DNA of 64,000 nt from Marisa cornuarietis (taxonomy: Eukaryota; Mollusca; Gastropoda; Architaenioglossa; Ampullariidae). The stretch is from assembly GCA_004794655.1 (NCBI GenBank), contig SMMW01000576.1, forward strand, positions 1,873,501 through 1,937,500, written 5' to 3'. Within the stretch, counting starts at the first letter, position 1, and each line of letters starts with the position of its first letter. Below the pieces are notes generated by a model. That model was not told where the DNA came from and did not search any database. It worked only from the letters and a program-made list of their open reading frames with translations. Below are positions 35,145-46,236 of this stretch, one piece after another. Both the position numbers and the translations under genes were made by a program.

Positions 35145-35770
35145 ACAGAGTCTATCACTAAACTATCACTCAACGCCCTGTCCTGCAAGTCCCTCACTGC
35201 AACCGAGAGCGGGTGTGAACAGTCTGCTGCGGAAGCTGACCCTGCAGGCTGACATGCGCAAACGGTTTTTGTCGACAGGTTCGCTGTCCCCTTATCTACT
35301 TTTCATCAAGAGATTTACCTGACGCTCGACCTCCCTGTAATGCTTTGCTCTTTGATCTTTATCAAGCCAGCCGACTTTGTCTGAGAGCGTCATCGGGACT
35401 GGCAACCAACCGTGTTAGACGCCAGCTTTGCTGATGGGCAGGTTAGAATCGCAAGTTTCCACAAGAGCTGTGAGCATACCTGGCAGATGAGCAGCCTGGC
35501 TCCTCTAGGTCCCCCTCCGAATAGCGACTCGCGTTATTAGCACACAGGCCAGGACTTGGTTCAGCGCAGACGACGGTTAAAAACTGTGTGGCGTGGGCAA
35601 GACCTGCAGTTCGCAATGACCTAACTTCCTCCGCTTGAAACAGCCTGCCTCGCCAGGATCATGAGTGCAACACGCACACACGCACACGCATACACAGAGC
35701 GCGTTTGAACAATGTTCTTGAACTTCATACATTTACCCGTGTGACAGATGATAGCAGTACAGGGAAGTGT
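35145..35770. other. Unannotated region
   Basis: I see no supportable gene. Short CACGCACACACG-type runs occur at 35668-35695. Confidence 0.5.
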
Positions 35771-35771
35771 G

Positions 35772-35773
<2 letters not shown>

Positions 35774-35815
<42 letters not shown>
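35774..35815. repeat. (GT)n microsatellite, about 21 units
   Basis: A perfect GT run of about 42 bp. Confidence 0.97.
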
Positions 35816-35818
<3 letters not shown>

Positions 35819-35875
35819 TGTGATAGTAGCAGAGTGTATTGTGCCTGAATATGTATGTGTGTGTGCGTCCATACA

Positions 35876-35877
<2 letters not shown>

Positions 35878-35929
<52 letters not shown>
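35878..35929. repeat. (GT)n microsatellite, about 26 units
   Basis: A perfect GT run of about 52 bp, separated from the previous GT array by about 60 bp of partly GT-like sequence. Confidence 0.97.
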
Positions 35930-35931
<2 letters not shown>

Positions 35932-37455
35932 AAGGAGTCAAAACTCCCAGCAGGGCCTGACACTTTGCCCAAGCGGCCGTACATAACATCCAACGACATT
36001 CACATCTCACCTGAATGTTAAAGGCTTAGAAGAATGCAAATCTACTAGTATGAACAAAGAACGGATATATCCACAACTACGCACAAACTTTACGCTTAAA
36101 TTTGTTACATCCTTAGATAGACATGCACACATAATATGTTTATAGAATGTTTTCACACATACAAAGGAATCTTAGTTTCAACCTATTTTTAAGTGATATA
36201 GTCGTAGTATACCTTATGAAAGGAATGAAAGAAGGTAAGGGGTTATTCGGGTCAGGGCCCAGGAAATACCAATTGTGTAGGCTGCAATTCCTAGCCTTGT
36301 GAAAATAGGTGTGCACGCTAGTAGGCCTTTAACCACGTTTTTTCTCGGGCAGACCAGCTTGTGCTCGCGCCAAAGGTGGCCCTGCAGGCGATGTATTCGG
36401 ATCACGCATGCACGAACAAGCCAGGACGGGCCAAAGAGTTTGCGGAATGACAACACGATTATAGGCGAAGCGTGTCAGGAACCGGCTGAGGAAGAAATGA
36501 GGGGTAGACATATATGGCACTGGTAGTGCTGTTACAACACAAAACAACAAACAAGTAGGAAATGGCGTTGGAGGAAAAAATGTGAGCCATTAGCTACGTC
36601 ACCCTGAACACCAGACTGTCGTTACAACAGTTGTCGAGTTGTCTCCACGCTCTTGAGGCAGAATGCATTGATGATGAGGAGGAGGAGGAGAAGGAGGAGG
36701 AGAAGAATCACGCGACAAGGATGGTATCGATATACAGCTTACGAGTGATATGCGCAATATACCTCCATAAATAATGCAAGCCAAATATAAAGAAAAATCC
36801 GTATCAAACTCGACATTTGAATTGTCCATGGTAAATGTCGTGCACTTCTTTATGTCATTGTCTCCGCCTGTATTCTTGCGTTGCAATGCGTAGGTGCAAA
36901 GCCATTCGCTTACTTACTGTGTTTTACCTGTCGTCATGACTTTTTCTTCAATGGCTTTCAAAGTCGATCGTGTGTCGCGGCCTGTTGCCCAACCCCCTCA
37001 TCCTCTCCCCACCATCAATTTGTTTATGAGTTAAGGTGTACAGACTGACCCCAAGACACGTGGCTGGTTGGGCTGATGCCAACACTTGGCAGATCAGTTG
37101 ATAGCCACCTGTGGACCCCATGTCTGTCAAGCAGGCACACTCTTCATCACCTTACTGACCAATCTATGGATTCTAAGCTTTTATAAGGTGTGGCAAGGGC
37201 TTCTGGGATAGATAATAACAGGGCTTGGACTATTTGTGCCGACTAATCATTGTAAATGACAGTGACGAGGTGCAAAAAGCGACTGATTAAGTAATTAGTG
37301 AATGTATGGTTTTCACCGTCTAACATCACACAATGTGACCAGTCCCATACCTATTCATCTTCAACAGTGTGAGAAAAAAGTGGCGTGTGTGTGTGTGAGT
37401 GAGAGAGAGAGAGAGAGTGAGCGTGAGAATGAGAAAGGCGTGTCAATATAATTTT
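35930..37455. other. Unannotated region
   Basis: No gene is recognised. A purine (GAG/GGA)n stretch lies at about 36672-36706 and a GT/GA run at 37384-37420. Confidence 0.5.
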
Positions 37456-37457
37456 GA

Positions 37458-37640
37458 AGCGATTGTTGGCGTACTGGCTAAAGCGTCTGTCGCCACGACA
37501 ATGAGAATCGGGTGTTGTAGGTTCGTATCCTCGCTCCGATATACCTCTCTCTGAATGTGATAGATAATTTCAGAGCTGGCAATCGGTGGTTTTTCTCCGG
37601 ATACTTCGGTTTTCTCCACTGTGTGTGTGTGTGTGTTTTT
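37458..37640 (+). mobile_element. SINE family B, copy 2 (tRNA-derived)
   Basis: The A-box-like TTGGCGTACTGGCTAAAG and B-box GGTTCGTATCC (37520-37530) have tRNA-like spacing. The core is AATCGGTGGTTTTTCTCCGG, then ATACTTCGGTTTTCTCCAC, followed by a (GT)n run and a T-run. The head segment ACGACAATGAGAATCGGGTG aligns with AGAACAGTGAGAATCAGGGG in the copy at 59570-59800. This copy has the best preserved B-box of the family. A GT repeat follows the core directly in both this and the 59.7 kb copy. Confidence 0.8.
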
Positions 37641-37755
37641 TTTTTCTTTAGACAGAAAGACTGATTATCATTTGAATGAAGGTGAATAAATTTGTGAGAC
37701 ACATTTAATTCCTAGTGATAAGTGTGTGCTCGTTTGACTTCTGTATTTAAGCGGG

Positions 37756-37990
37756 AAACTATGGAAAGAGAGAGAGAGAGAGAAGAAGAAGAAGCTATGG
37801 AAAATGAGAGAGAGAGAGACAGGAGCTACGGAAAGAGAGAGAGAGAAGCTATGGAAAATGAGAGGAAGAGACGAGAGGGGAAGGAGCCATGTGAAATGGA
37901 ACCTTGAGAGAAAGGAGCTATGGACAATGAAAGAGAAGGAACTATTGAAAATGAGAGAGAGGGGAGAATGAGACAGGAGCTATGGACAAG
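37756..37990. repeat. Purine-rich minisatellite of GAGCTATGGAAAATGAGAGA-type units
   Basis: The motif GAGCTATGGA(A/C)AATGA followed by (GA)n recurs about six or seven times at irregular spacing of about 25-50 bp. Translations are Glu/Arg-rich and reflect composition only. Confidence 0.85.
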
Positions 37991-38615
37991 AACAGAGAGC
38001 GGAGGGATGGAGGGAGGGCCTACGAAAATTACTGCGTGGCGGTTCCTACATTTTCCGTCACAGCCTAAGAGTTTGTCAGGACGCAAAAAGTTCCCTACCC
38101 GTTATATATCATTTTTTCTCTCTTAATTTAGTCTTTCCCTCCTTCTCCCTCCCTCTCCTCCTGTCAGATTATAGAGTTGTGTCCCTTTTTTCCTGTACAC
38201 GGACTCTGACAAGCAGTTGCATCGTTCTTGCATTCCTATTTGCAGGAGAGGATGACCTCAATTATGCAAGCGCAACATTTGGATGGCAATACAATTTCCA
38301 TTCCCCACGTGTGATGTTTCTACAAATTCACTTGCCCTACTCAGTACGGTCACATTAAAGCTGCATGGACAGTTATGTGGCGCCAGGGACCCTCATTAAG
38401 CCTCGTCACGACGCCCTCTTCGGCTCTTGTCATTAACACCTTCAAACGTAGAGACGACGATGACCTCTCTTGGTCTCTCTCCGCTGTGTAGACCTCTGCC
38501 TGTTGCTGACTGCCTGCAATCCCTGCATGGCTCTATGCCTGCTTTATCGTTATCTGCCCTGATTTCATAAATAAGTTGATAACCTGAACTGTTCTGTCAG
38601 CTTTTTCCTGGCTTT
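37991..38615. other. Unannotated region
   Basis: I see no supportable gene. The sequence is pyrimidine-rich near 38115-38165. Confidence 0.5.
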
Positions 38616-38617
38616 CT

Positions 38618-38972
38618 TGCCTTAGCATATCACGCCTTGCCCTACACTGGTCTACCTTACCATGTCGTGTCCTACCTTGCCATGTCTTTTCCAGCATTGC
38701 TCTACCTTGTTATCCATTGCCCTGTCATTGATCCTTACTATGCCTTGCCCAACATCACCTTGCCAAGCTTTATCCTATATTGATCTTTCTTATCATGCCT
38801 TGCCCTTCCTTGCCATGTCTTGTCTAGCATTGCTCTATTTTGCTATTTTTTCCCTAACATTGATACTTTGCCATGCCGTGCCCAACATTACCTTGCCAAG
38901 CTTCACCTTTATTGATCTATCTTCTCATGCTTTATCCTACCTTGCCATGCCTGACTGCCCCTGCACTGTCTC
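38618..38972. repeat. Higher-order tandem repeat, period about 132 bp, built from 10-12 bp CCTTGCCATG-like units
   Basis: TGCCATGTCTT...AGCATTGCTCTA starts at 38678 and again at 38811. CATTGAT...TGCCAACATTACC-type sequence recurs at 38727 and 38859, and TTGCCAAGCTT recurs near 38760 and 38894. The spacing is 132-136 bp, with about 2.5 copies. Each large unit is itself made of short CTTGCC / CATG(T/C)C motifs, suggesting two rounds of tandem amplification. The 141-codon frame across it is repeat-derived. Confidence 0.82.
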
Positions 38973-39892
38973 TCCCCTCCCCGCCCTGCCTGGCTTCAAG
39001 ATGTCATGTGTGAGCTTAATTTATGTAAGCGCAGATGCTACTGCTGCTGTTGCTGCTGCTGATGATGATGACAACGAAGATAATTGAAAACTCAAGGCAG
39101 CCATCGAAGCCAGACAACAAATAGTTGCTATGGCGTCATACTCAGCTCGTCACATCACCAGCAAACGAGTCGTATTACGAGACCTTTACTAAGCGCTGTA
39201 TGCAACAAGCTCGCCCAGGTCACACCCCAGGAAAGACTTCTGTCCTCGTCGGTGACCTTTCTTGTGTGAGGTCATCAGCTCTTAGCTTCTGCTCATTCCC
39301 TCTCCCTTAAACAAAAGTGATCATCAACCCACTCTCTACTCTGGCTTAGAGACTGAAAATCACGTGACAAGTTTCCTTAGAACGCGCCAAAACTGGAAAA
39401 TAAAGTTTCTTGGCATTATTTGCACCCCCTTCCCTTACCCGCTTTCCAAGCCCAAACTCTAAAGTCATTTAAGTTTGGATTACAACTAAAGCGTGTTGAC
39501 AGACCATCACAAGTCGGCTGATGTGTATAAGAGCTTCTTTGGCTAACACTCCTTGCCACCATCATCACAGTAAGACAGGGGTCTTTACACAGGACCCGAC
39601 CTTTGATTACAAGCGCGTAATACTTGTAGTGCACTGGTCAGCTGTAAATCAACGACGACGTCTGTATTATAAAAGCCCCACACAGACTTGTTAAACTGTC
39701 ACACTCAGGTCATTATGGCTGTGATTTCTGTCACCAGGAAACCAAGCGGGACTCAGAGTTAAGTTTACTGCACTGATTGCGACAGCGACTCACAAGTGGT
39801 TTGGGCAACTAGTTCGTGGAAGACTGTGAGAGCTGCCTTTCTTTGTCGTGTGTTTGCATATCGACAGTGCCATGATAAATACGCGTGCATGA

Positions 39893-39923
<31 letters not shown>

Positions 39924-41645
39924 AAAAAAAGTTAAAACACCACCTCCTCCATATCGATGTAACTTTTCTCAATGACTCTCGTGCTTGGCCCAGCAAATTT
40001 CCTGACCTGCCACTGGGAAGCCCCTTTCCTTCCCGTTCTTCATATAAATATAATTTCTCTCAATGTCTGTAGTATTCATGGTTAGCTCACCAATGTAACG
40101 TGCCCGAAAAGTCGGTGGGAACACCTCTCTCCTCTGTATTAATGTAATTTTATTTCAGTGCACAGTAGAAAACGGTTTGAAAACAATAATTTCGCTATGA
40201 TAGAATGGGTTTTCGAAATATACAGTTTTTCTAGTGGGCCAAGTAAACGAACAATGGCACTGACGTGTACATACGGCAATTCAGGGCCATTCCAGCATGC
40301 TAATTATCTTTTTCTGTTCCTGCCCTTGTCGCCTTCTCTTTTACTGCTTTGTACTTGCATGTGTAGCTGCGTGTGTGCGTGTATGCGTGTGTGTATGTTC
40401 ATGCACTTGTACACGCAATAGGACAACTGGCCAGTGTTGCAGTATCGTAAAGTGGGCAGCCCACATTATCTACAACACCACAACGGAGAGGGCGTAAGGC
40501 CAACTTGTTACAGTGGAATGTTGAGGCAGCCTCTTGCAGACTGCAACATGTCTAACGCCATCAGTATTGACAGCCATATATCTGCATGGTCCTTTGTCAT
40601 CCTAATGTCTCAGCCAAGTTTTATCAGCCACAGTTTTGATTTCATCTTCTTCTTCCTCTTTTCCAAACCTGATCCCGTTTCTTTTTTTCCAAATAAACAT
40701 ACATATTCTATTTTTTTTAAGCTACTTGAAATACTTTCTGAAATAGATTCATGTATTCTCTAATATAAAACGCATTCTTTTCTCAGACACCACTTATTTA
40801 GCAAAGACAGTTCATACTATTTTATAGTCAGTCCAAAGCGTTCACACTAGAATACATAAACATTCACGTACAAATTTCAGTCAGACAATAAAATCTCTGC
40901 TGCCTGTTTCAAGCCGGTTTGTCTACAGAAAAATAATCAGCAGTCAGCAGGGTGGACGGCGACGAAAACAAGGAAAAAGTAAACAAGGGAAAGTAAGAAG
41001 AAACCCCTCGAACACTATACCTTGAGAGAGAGAAAGAGGGGGAAGAAAGAGTTATGTAAGGAATTTCAGACGATGTCAATGCCCGCTGTGCAGCAGGAAA
41101 TCGACTTTGTGTCAGACTTGTCTGGCATAACACGCCGCTTACCATGACGTAAGAGAGATAAAGCGAGGTAACTCGTGCGACTAGTGCCAGCACTTCCGGT
41201 CCTAGACTTCCAGGGTAAAGACCCGTTAAGACCTTTTTAAGCTCTTTAGACGAACATCCCTGTGTAGCACTGCACTCCCCAGTCTTAAAGTGAACTTCTT
41301 TATTACAAGACTGGCCTGCTTTAGACGCATCGTTAAGGACAGAGCAGTATTGGAAACAAAATAATTGTCTTTCGAATTGAACATTAAATTATAGCAAAAA
41401 CAATATGAATGAGAGTAAGAGACAAAAGAAGATAGATGGAGATAGGGAAAAAAGAAAGAAAAATAGAACGAGAATGTACAAAGATGAAAGATAAGCAAAA
41501 TTAGTATGCGTTTTGCTTCTTTCGTTCACTCTAAAGTACTACATCATTACAATAATAAACGGCATTCAAGAAAAAGAACAAGGCGTGTGAAAATTCCAAA
41601 ATGAGTAATATTTACGCGCACTCTTACGTACAGAGGGTAAATATT
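38973..41645. other. Unannotated region
   Basis: No gene is recognised. It has a mixed GCT/GAT trinucleotide run at 39048-39072, a TCACGTGA palindrome at 39360-39367 and a (GA)n run at 39896-39923. The frames are short and lack domains. Confidence 0.5.
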
Positions 41646-41649
41646 TAAT

Positions 41650-41755
41650 TAATACTAAATAATGTGTTCCTTAGGATGTTAAAGATATCTCATTAGTAGT
41701 CATCACAAAATACCGAGTTCATGACAAATCAATAGAAAGAAAGCAACTTCTGCAA
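41650..41755. repeat. Dispersed repeat, copy 1 of an unnamed pair
   Basis: The segments AATAATGTGTTCCTTAGGAT, AGTAGTCATCACAAAATAC and GACAAATCAATAGAAAG...GCAACT occur in the same order in the copy at 46143-46236. No terminal structure is visible, so the class is unknown. Confidence 0.65.
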
Positions 41756-42535
41756 GAAGGAGCGAGAGAGAGAAAGTGAATGAGAGGAAAGACTGATAGT
41801 GTCGAGGGATGAGGGTGAGAAAAGAGAAATTTCACTACATGAAGATGGAATCTTGCAATTGCACAAGCTTCACACGTGAAAGATATTTCTTTCTCAGATG
41901 CCGCCTCCAAACTTAAATATTCATCAAGCTGGCAACCGCCTCTGCACCACTCACGATCTGAACTGGGCCCCTGGAGAACCACAGGGTGTGAGGAACAAGT
42001 CCCAATCAGCCGCCTATCGGCTCTTCCCTCGGCTGTCGTGCCTTTATCCATCCACCCACACACCCCAGTCCATCAGTTTTAGCCAAAGTGGTGCCTTGTT
42101 TATATGCAATCACATGTCTGACACCAGTTGCGCCACACATTTCTAATTTTGAACACGCTTAGGCCTTTAATCTGTTTACATAATCAGTTTTAATATCACA
42201 CAATACACAACACAATTTTATATTTTTTAAACTGAAACTGTTTTAAATAAGATAAAACAGGATAAGCCAGACTTTTGTTCCCATCACCCCATATTTAGTT
42301 TGTGATCGTGTTATGAATCTAAACGATTGTTCGTCATTGACCAGGTAGCCGGAAGTTCTGCCAGAGGAAACAATTGTCAGCAAGGACAATTAAAAGCCCC
42401 AGGACCTGGCTACACCATATTATTGCCAAGTTTAATGTGAGAAGGCTTTTTTTATGTCTGTAGAGGATAGAGAAATTTGTCGCAATGAGGCAATTTCTCT
42501 CTCCTCTTTGAATCTCAAAACGTTCAGATTGCTGT
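41756..42535. other. Unannotated region
   Basis: No gene is supported. The minus-strand 114-codon frame at 41719-42063 has no recognisable domain. Confidence 0.5.
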
Positions 42536-42539
42536 CAGC

Positions 42540-43493
42540 TTGCCAGCTGTTCAAGGTCAAGGACACAGACTGGAGTAAGACGATATGACTAAACTGATAT
42601 TTACTTGTCCAAAGAAATTTCTGAGTCATCCTTCTTCCCCCCCCCCAGTCTCTGTCTATAAACAACTCAACTTTTCCTTTCTCCACCTCTGTCCGCAGCT
42701 TGGGTGTCATTCTCGATCAGCATATTTCTCATGTCACCAAAACTGCTCACCTTGAACTTCGTAGGATCAGTACCATTCGTGACTAACTCAGCACTGATGC
42801 AACTAAAACTCTAATCTGTGCCTTTGTGCTGTCGAGGATGGACTATTGTAATTCTCGTTTAGCTGGAATTTACAAATATCTTCTTGATAGACTTCAAACG
42901 ATTAAGAATAACCCTTCTCGCCTCATTTGCAGACCATCTACATGTGATCATATATCGCACATCATCCGCCCTCTTCACTGGCTGCCAATTGTGTATCGTA
43001 CAGCCTACAAACTTTCCACTTAATCCGCCGTTTGTGGCACTGGTCCTCGGTACCTCTCCGAACTCATTTCCATCTAAACGCCCGAACGACTTCTTCGCTC
43101 ATCTTCTGACACCAAGTTTCTGCGAGTCCCACTACCTAAGACAAAGACGTATGGACAGAGGTCTTTCTCCTACCAAGCCCCATCATCTTGGAACGGATTA
43201 CCCATCAAACTTCGACACTCCGATTCCTTAACCACCTTTAAGTCCAAACTTCAGACGCATCTTTTCCGAACGACGACTTCACTGTGACCCTGTCCTGACA
43301 CGAACGTGCATAACGTGTGCCTGGAATTTACTTTGTGTATGAGTGAGTAAATGTAGTAGAAGTGAGCAAGTCTGTTATATGCGAATATGGATGATGGGTG
43401 CATGGTTGTGGGTAATTCAGTCTGTATATTATTTATGTAAAGCGCTCTGAAAAAACCATTGGAAAAGACCTATACAAATCATTTTTATTAGTA
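42540..43493 (+). mobile_element. 5'-truncated L2/CR1-type LINE remnant (reverse-transcriptase C-terminus and 3' UTR)
   Basis: With several frame changes, the plus strand reads DDMTKLIFTCPKKFLSHPS, then SINNSTFPFSTSVRSLGVIL, then AFVLSRMDYCNSRLAGIYKY, LLDRLQTIKNNPSRLICRPS and HIIRPLHWLPIVYRTAYK, then pieces like RYLSEL and PSSWNGLPIKLRHSDSLTTF. The LGV(I)LD, SRLDYCNSLLAG, LQ...N..aRl, LHWLPv and sWNsLP...FKs.Lkt.LF series is the C-terminal signature of L2/CR1-group LINE ORF2 proteins. Stops (about 42780 and 43020), a poly-C frameshift at about 42640-42650 and further shifts mark it as dead. The 3' end TGTAAAGCGCTCTGA...CTATACAAAT resembles L2-type tails. The 5' part, including the catalytic YADD region, is missing. 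Confidence 0.88.
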
Positions 43494-44519
43494 CTATGTC
43501 ACTTTTCGAACACTACGTCTGAGTTAAAAAACATAAAAATTATTTAACACATTGTCACCCTTAGCTGAATCAGACCTTATTTTACAAAATTACTGAAAGT
43601 CGTTGATATAATTTGAGGATTTTTCCCCCTTCGTTTACTTCATGGCATTGGGTCAGTTCGGTGACACTTCAACAAGCTCAGAATGTGACAGACTAGTCAC
43701 TACGTCACAATAGTTTTTTTAAAAGTAAAAAGTGGTGGCCTGGACTTGCTCATCACGAGCCTCATGAATAGGAAGATCCTCCCAAAGTACCTCCTTCACA
43801 CAGCGTGCAGGCAGACGGGAACACGAAGAGCATGAACCTGATGGTGTTTGTCACTTGTGTCGTCACCTTTCGTCTGACATTTTGTCGTGACCTTTTGCGG
43901 GTGTACGATTTCACATGTAAGCTCCCACAAAGAGAGACTACCTTTGTTAAAAGCCTTCTCGCCCCCCGCCTCCTACCAAACAAACTGTGGGGAAATGAGG
44001 AGTTCATGAGCATCGTTTTAACGATGGACCTATGCTAAGCGTCACATGTTATTATTTTCCCCCTGAATCTTACGAACCTAGTAGTTCAGCGATACGGGAT
44101 GGTTTTTTTGCAGTCTGCCACTGAAGAATGTTCGTGTAATGATATTAAGCAGGAATTTTGAAGTATAATAATGGGCTGAAAATCGTGTTTTGTTTATAAA
44201 ATGTTAACTTTGCCCTTTTAATCACTGCACATACAGAAAATACAATTAAAAAAAATTAGTCGTGAACCGAAGTCTCGCTCAATATATATATATATCTTTC
44301 TTATAGGTATATTACCTGTCTCTTTAACAAACACACACACACACACAAAGATGTGATCAGTACATCAGTAGCCATAAACTGTTACCCTTTCCTCTATCTT
44401 CTTTCGCGGGAAGCTGGATATGAGATCAATAAACTCGATCGTGAAACGAGATTCTCCCGAGGGTAAATAAGGGTCAAATCCACCTTTCTTTGTCCTAAAC
44501 GCAATTCAAGCAGCGCAGC
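43494..44519. other. Unannotated region
   Basis: No gene is recognised. Short (TA)n (44282-44296) and (CA)n (44331-44347) runs are present. Frames at 43762-44038 are open on both strands without recognisable content. Confidence 0.5.
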
Positions 44520-44524
44520 CTGGG

Positions 44525-44650
44525 CGATTGACGTCAGGAAGTACCTGAGTGACGCCATAATAATAGCACGCCAGTTAGTGACGTCACAGTTGACTGTGAA
44601 TGGCCGTTCACTCACTGACGTGCAGGTCACGTACACGCTGCACTGCGCAT
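44525..44650. promoter_or_regulatory. Candidate regulatory cluster of CRE-type palindromes
   Basis: Exact TGACGTCA sites at 44529-44536 and 44579-44586 are joined by further TGACG half-sites (TGACGCC and CACTGACGTG) and an almost perfect palindrome, GTGAATGGCCGTTCAC, at 44596-44611. TGACGTCA is the binding site of CREB/ATF bZIP factors. No gene can be placed beside it, so a regulatory role is inference. Confidence 0.28.
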
Positions 44651-46140
44651 TGACGCCAGTCTTTCTGCTCGTTTCTAACATTTTGACAGATTCCGAGCTA
44701 TCGCTGCTAATCTGTTGTCGCTGTTGGTGTAGACAGGAATAGCGGGACGCACTGTAACTGCCTCGGACTATAAGAATCAGTTGAAGCTGCTTTTGACCAC
44801 AAACTTTAGATTTTTTGTTATTTATTATACACGGGTCACAAGATTATTCAAAAATTAAAATACAGTTAACTATGCTTTAGATGTTGCAGTTACAAGACTG
44901 GGTTCCGTTCGCTTGTATATTAACTAAATTCAATTATTAAATTGAATATAATATCGATTTATTTTAATTCAAAGCCACGCACAATGTTGATGCAGAATAA
45001 GTTCAACGTGGGATTGCTTGCATCTGGTTTTCCTTTCCTCCGCTAATATTTTTAAAAGGCCTTAATTTCGCTGGCATTCATTTGTACTCCGTGGAAACAT
45101 GCCAAAGAAAATAGTTCCCTTACAGTTTTTTTTAAATAAAATCTTAATCGAATGAACTAGTTAAAGCAAAAGGAAACAATAAATAAAACATAAAGGGTAG
45201 AAGTTCAAAGACTTTCGTTCCGCGTGCACGTGCACCTCTGACGACAACTTGTTAGTGTCATGGCAACCAGCGGCAAGGCACGTCTTCGGGACAAAGTAGA
45301 GCACAGGCACGCATGCACCAACCTTCCACACGCACGCCCCTGACAAGCAAATGCAAAAATAGCAGGCGTCACGCACAGCACCATCCGCTGCTTCAGAGAC
45401 CTTTTCCTTGTGAAAAATCGAGCAGGGGTCGCAGCCATGAAACAGCGATAACTTTATCTACTAGTTAGCTATAGCGTTACCTTCAAGTTAGCTATGGACC
45501 TGGCAAACTGGGCGGAGATAATGAAGACCTGAAGGTACGGAGAAGAGAACGCCAGGACGTAATGAAATAGTCAAAACAACGGTTGCTAAGCAGTTCCAAT
45601 AATTTTTTTTCTGTTGTCTGTGTGGGGAAGTGGGGGGGGGGGCAGGGAGGAGGGTCCCTTGAAGTCTTACAGCCCAGAGCAGAGCAAGTAAAAGCCTCCG
45701 CTGATACTTCACAGAAGACTGCGAGGATTTGCATGCCTAATGCCTTGCCCATCCCTCCACCCTTTCAAACCCCACCACCCGAAAAAGCAGAGGACATTTT
45801 TTGACTACTTTTTCGATCCATCTGCGTAATCGATCAGAAAAATATCCGCTTCTGGCCTGTGGTGCATACATTTCTAGCATCCTTCTATCTTTCTCTCCCG
45901 CTCCCTCTCTCTTCCTCTTTTATTTATTTTTTTATGTGAGGTGAATTCAATTTTGTGCAAATGATTTTACCTGAAAAATCAATCCTCACTGGTTTAATGA
46001 CGCACTCTGGCAGCCCTAAATCAGACTCATTTTTTAAAAAAAACAAAATTCCTAAGTCAGACTGATTTATCTCGTAGAATATCTTTCTTGGTTTCTACTG
46101 CATCGCACACAAAAGGCAAAAAAGGAAAATGTAGTACCAA
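44651..46140. other. Unannotated region
   Basis: No gene is recognised. A G13-type tract occurs at about 45631-45643. The frames at 45160-45440 and 45490-45800 are short and unrecognised. Confidence 0.5.
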
Positions 46141-46142
46141 GG

Positions 46143-46236
46143 CAAATAATATGTTCTTAAGATGTAAAACTGTTCTTGAAAGTAGCCATCACAAGATACT
46201 GATCTCATGAGAGATCAATAGATAGGCAGCAACTAT
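46143..46236. repeat. Dispersed repeat, copy 2 of an unnamed pair
   Basis: It shares AATAATATGTTCTTAAGATG, AAGTAGCCATCACAAGATAC and GAGATCAATAGATAGGCAGC with the same order and orientation as 41650-41755. An indel of about 10 bp separates the copies. Confidence 0.65.

Noticed and set aside
34793..35161. 122-codon frame with hydrophobic segment then Cys residues
   Set aside because: A 34 bp tandem duplication inside it changes frame between copies, which argues against coding constraint.
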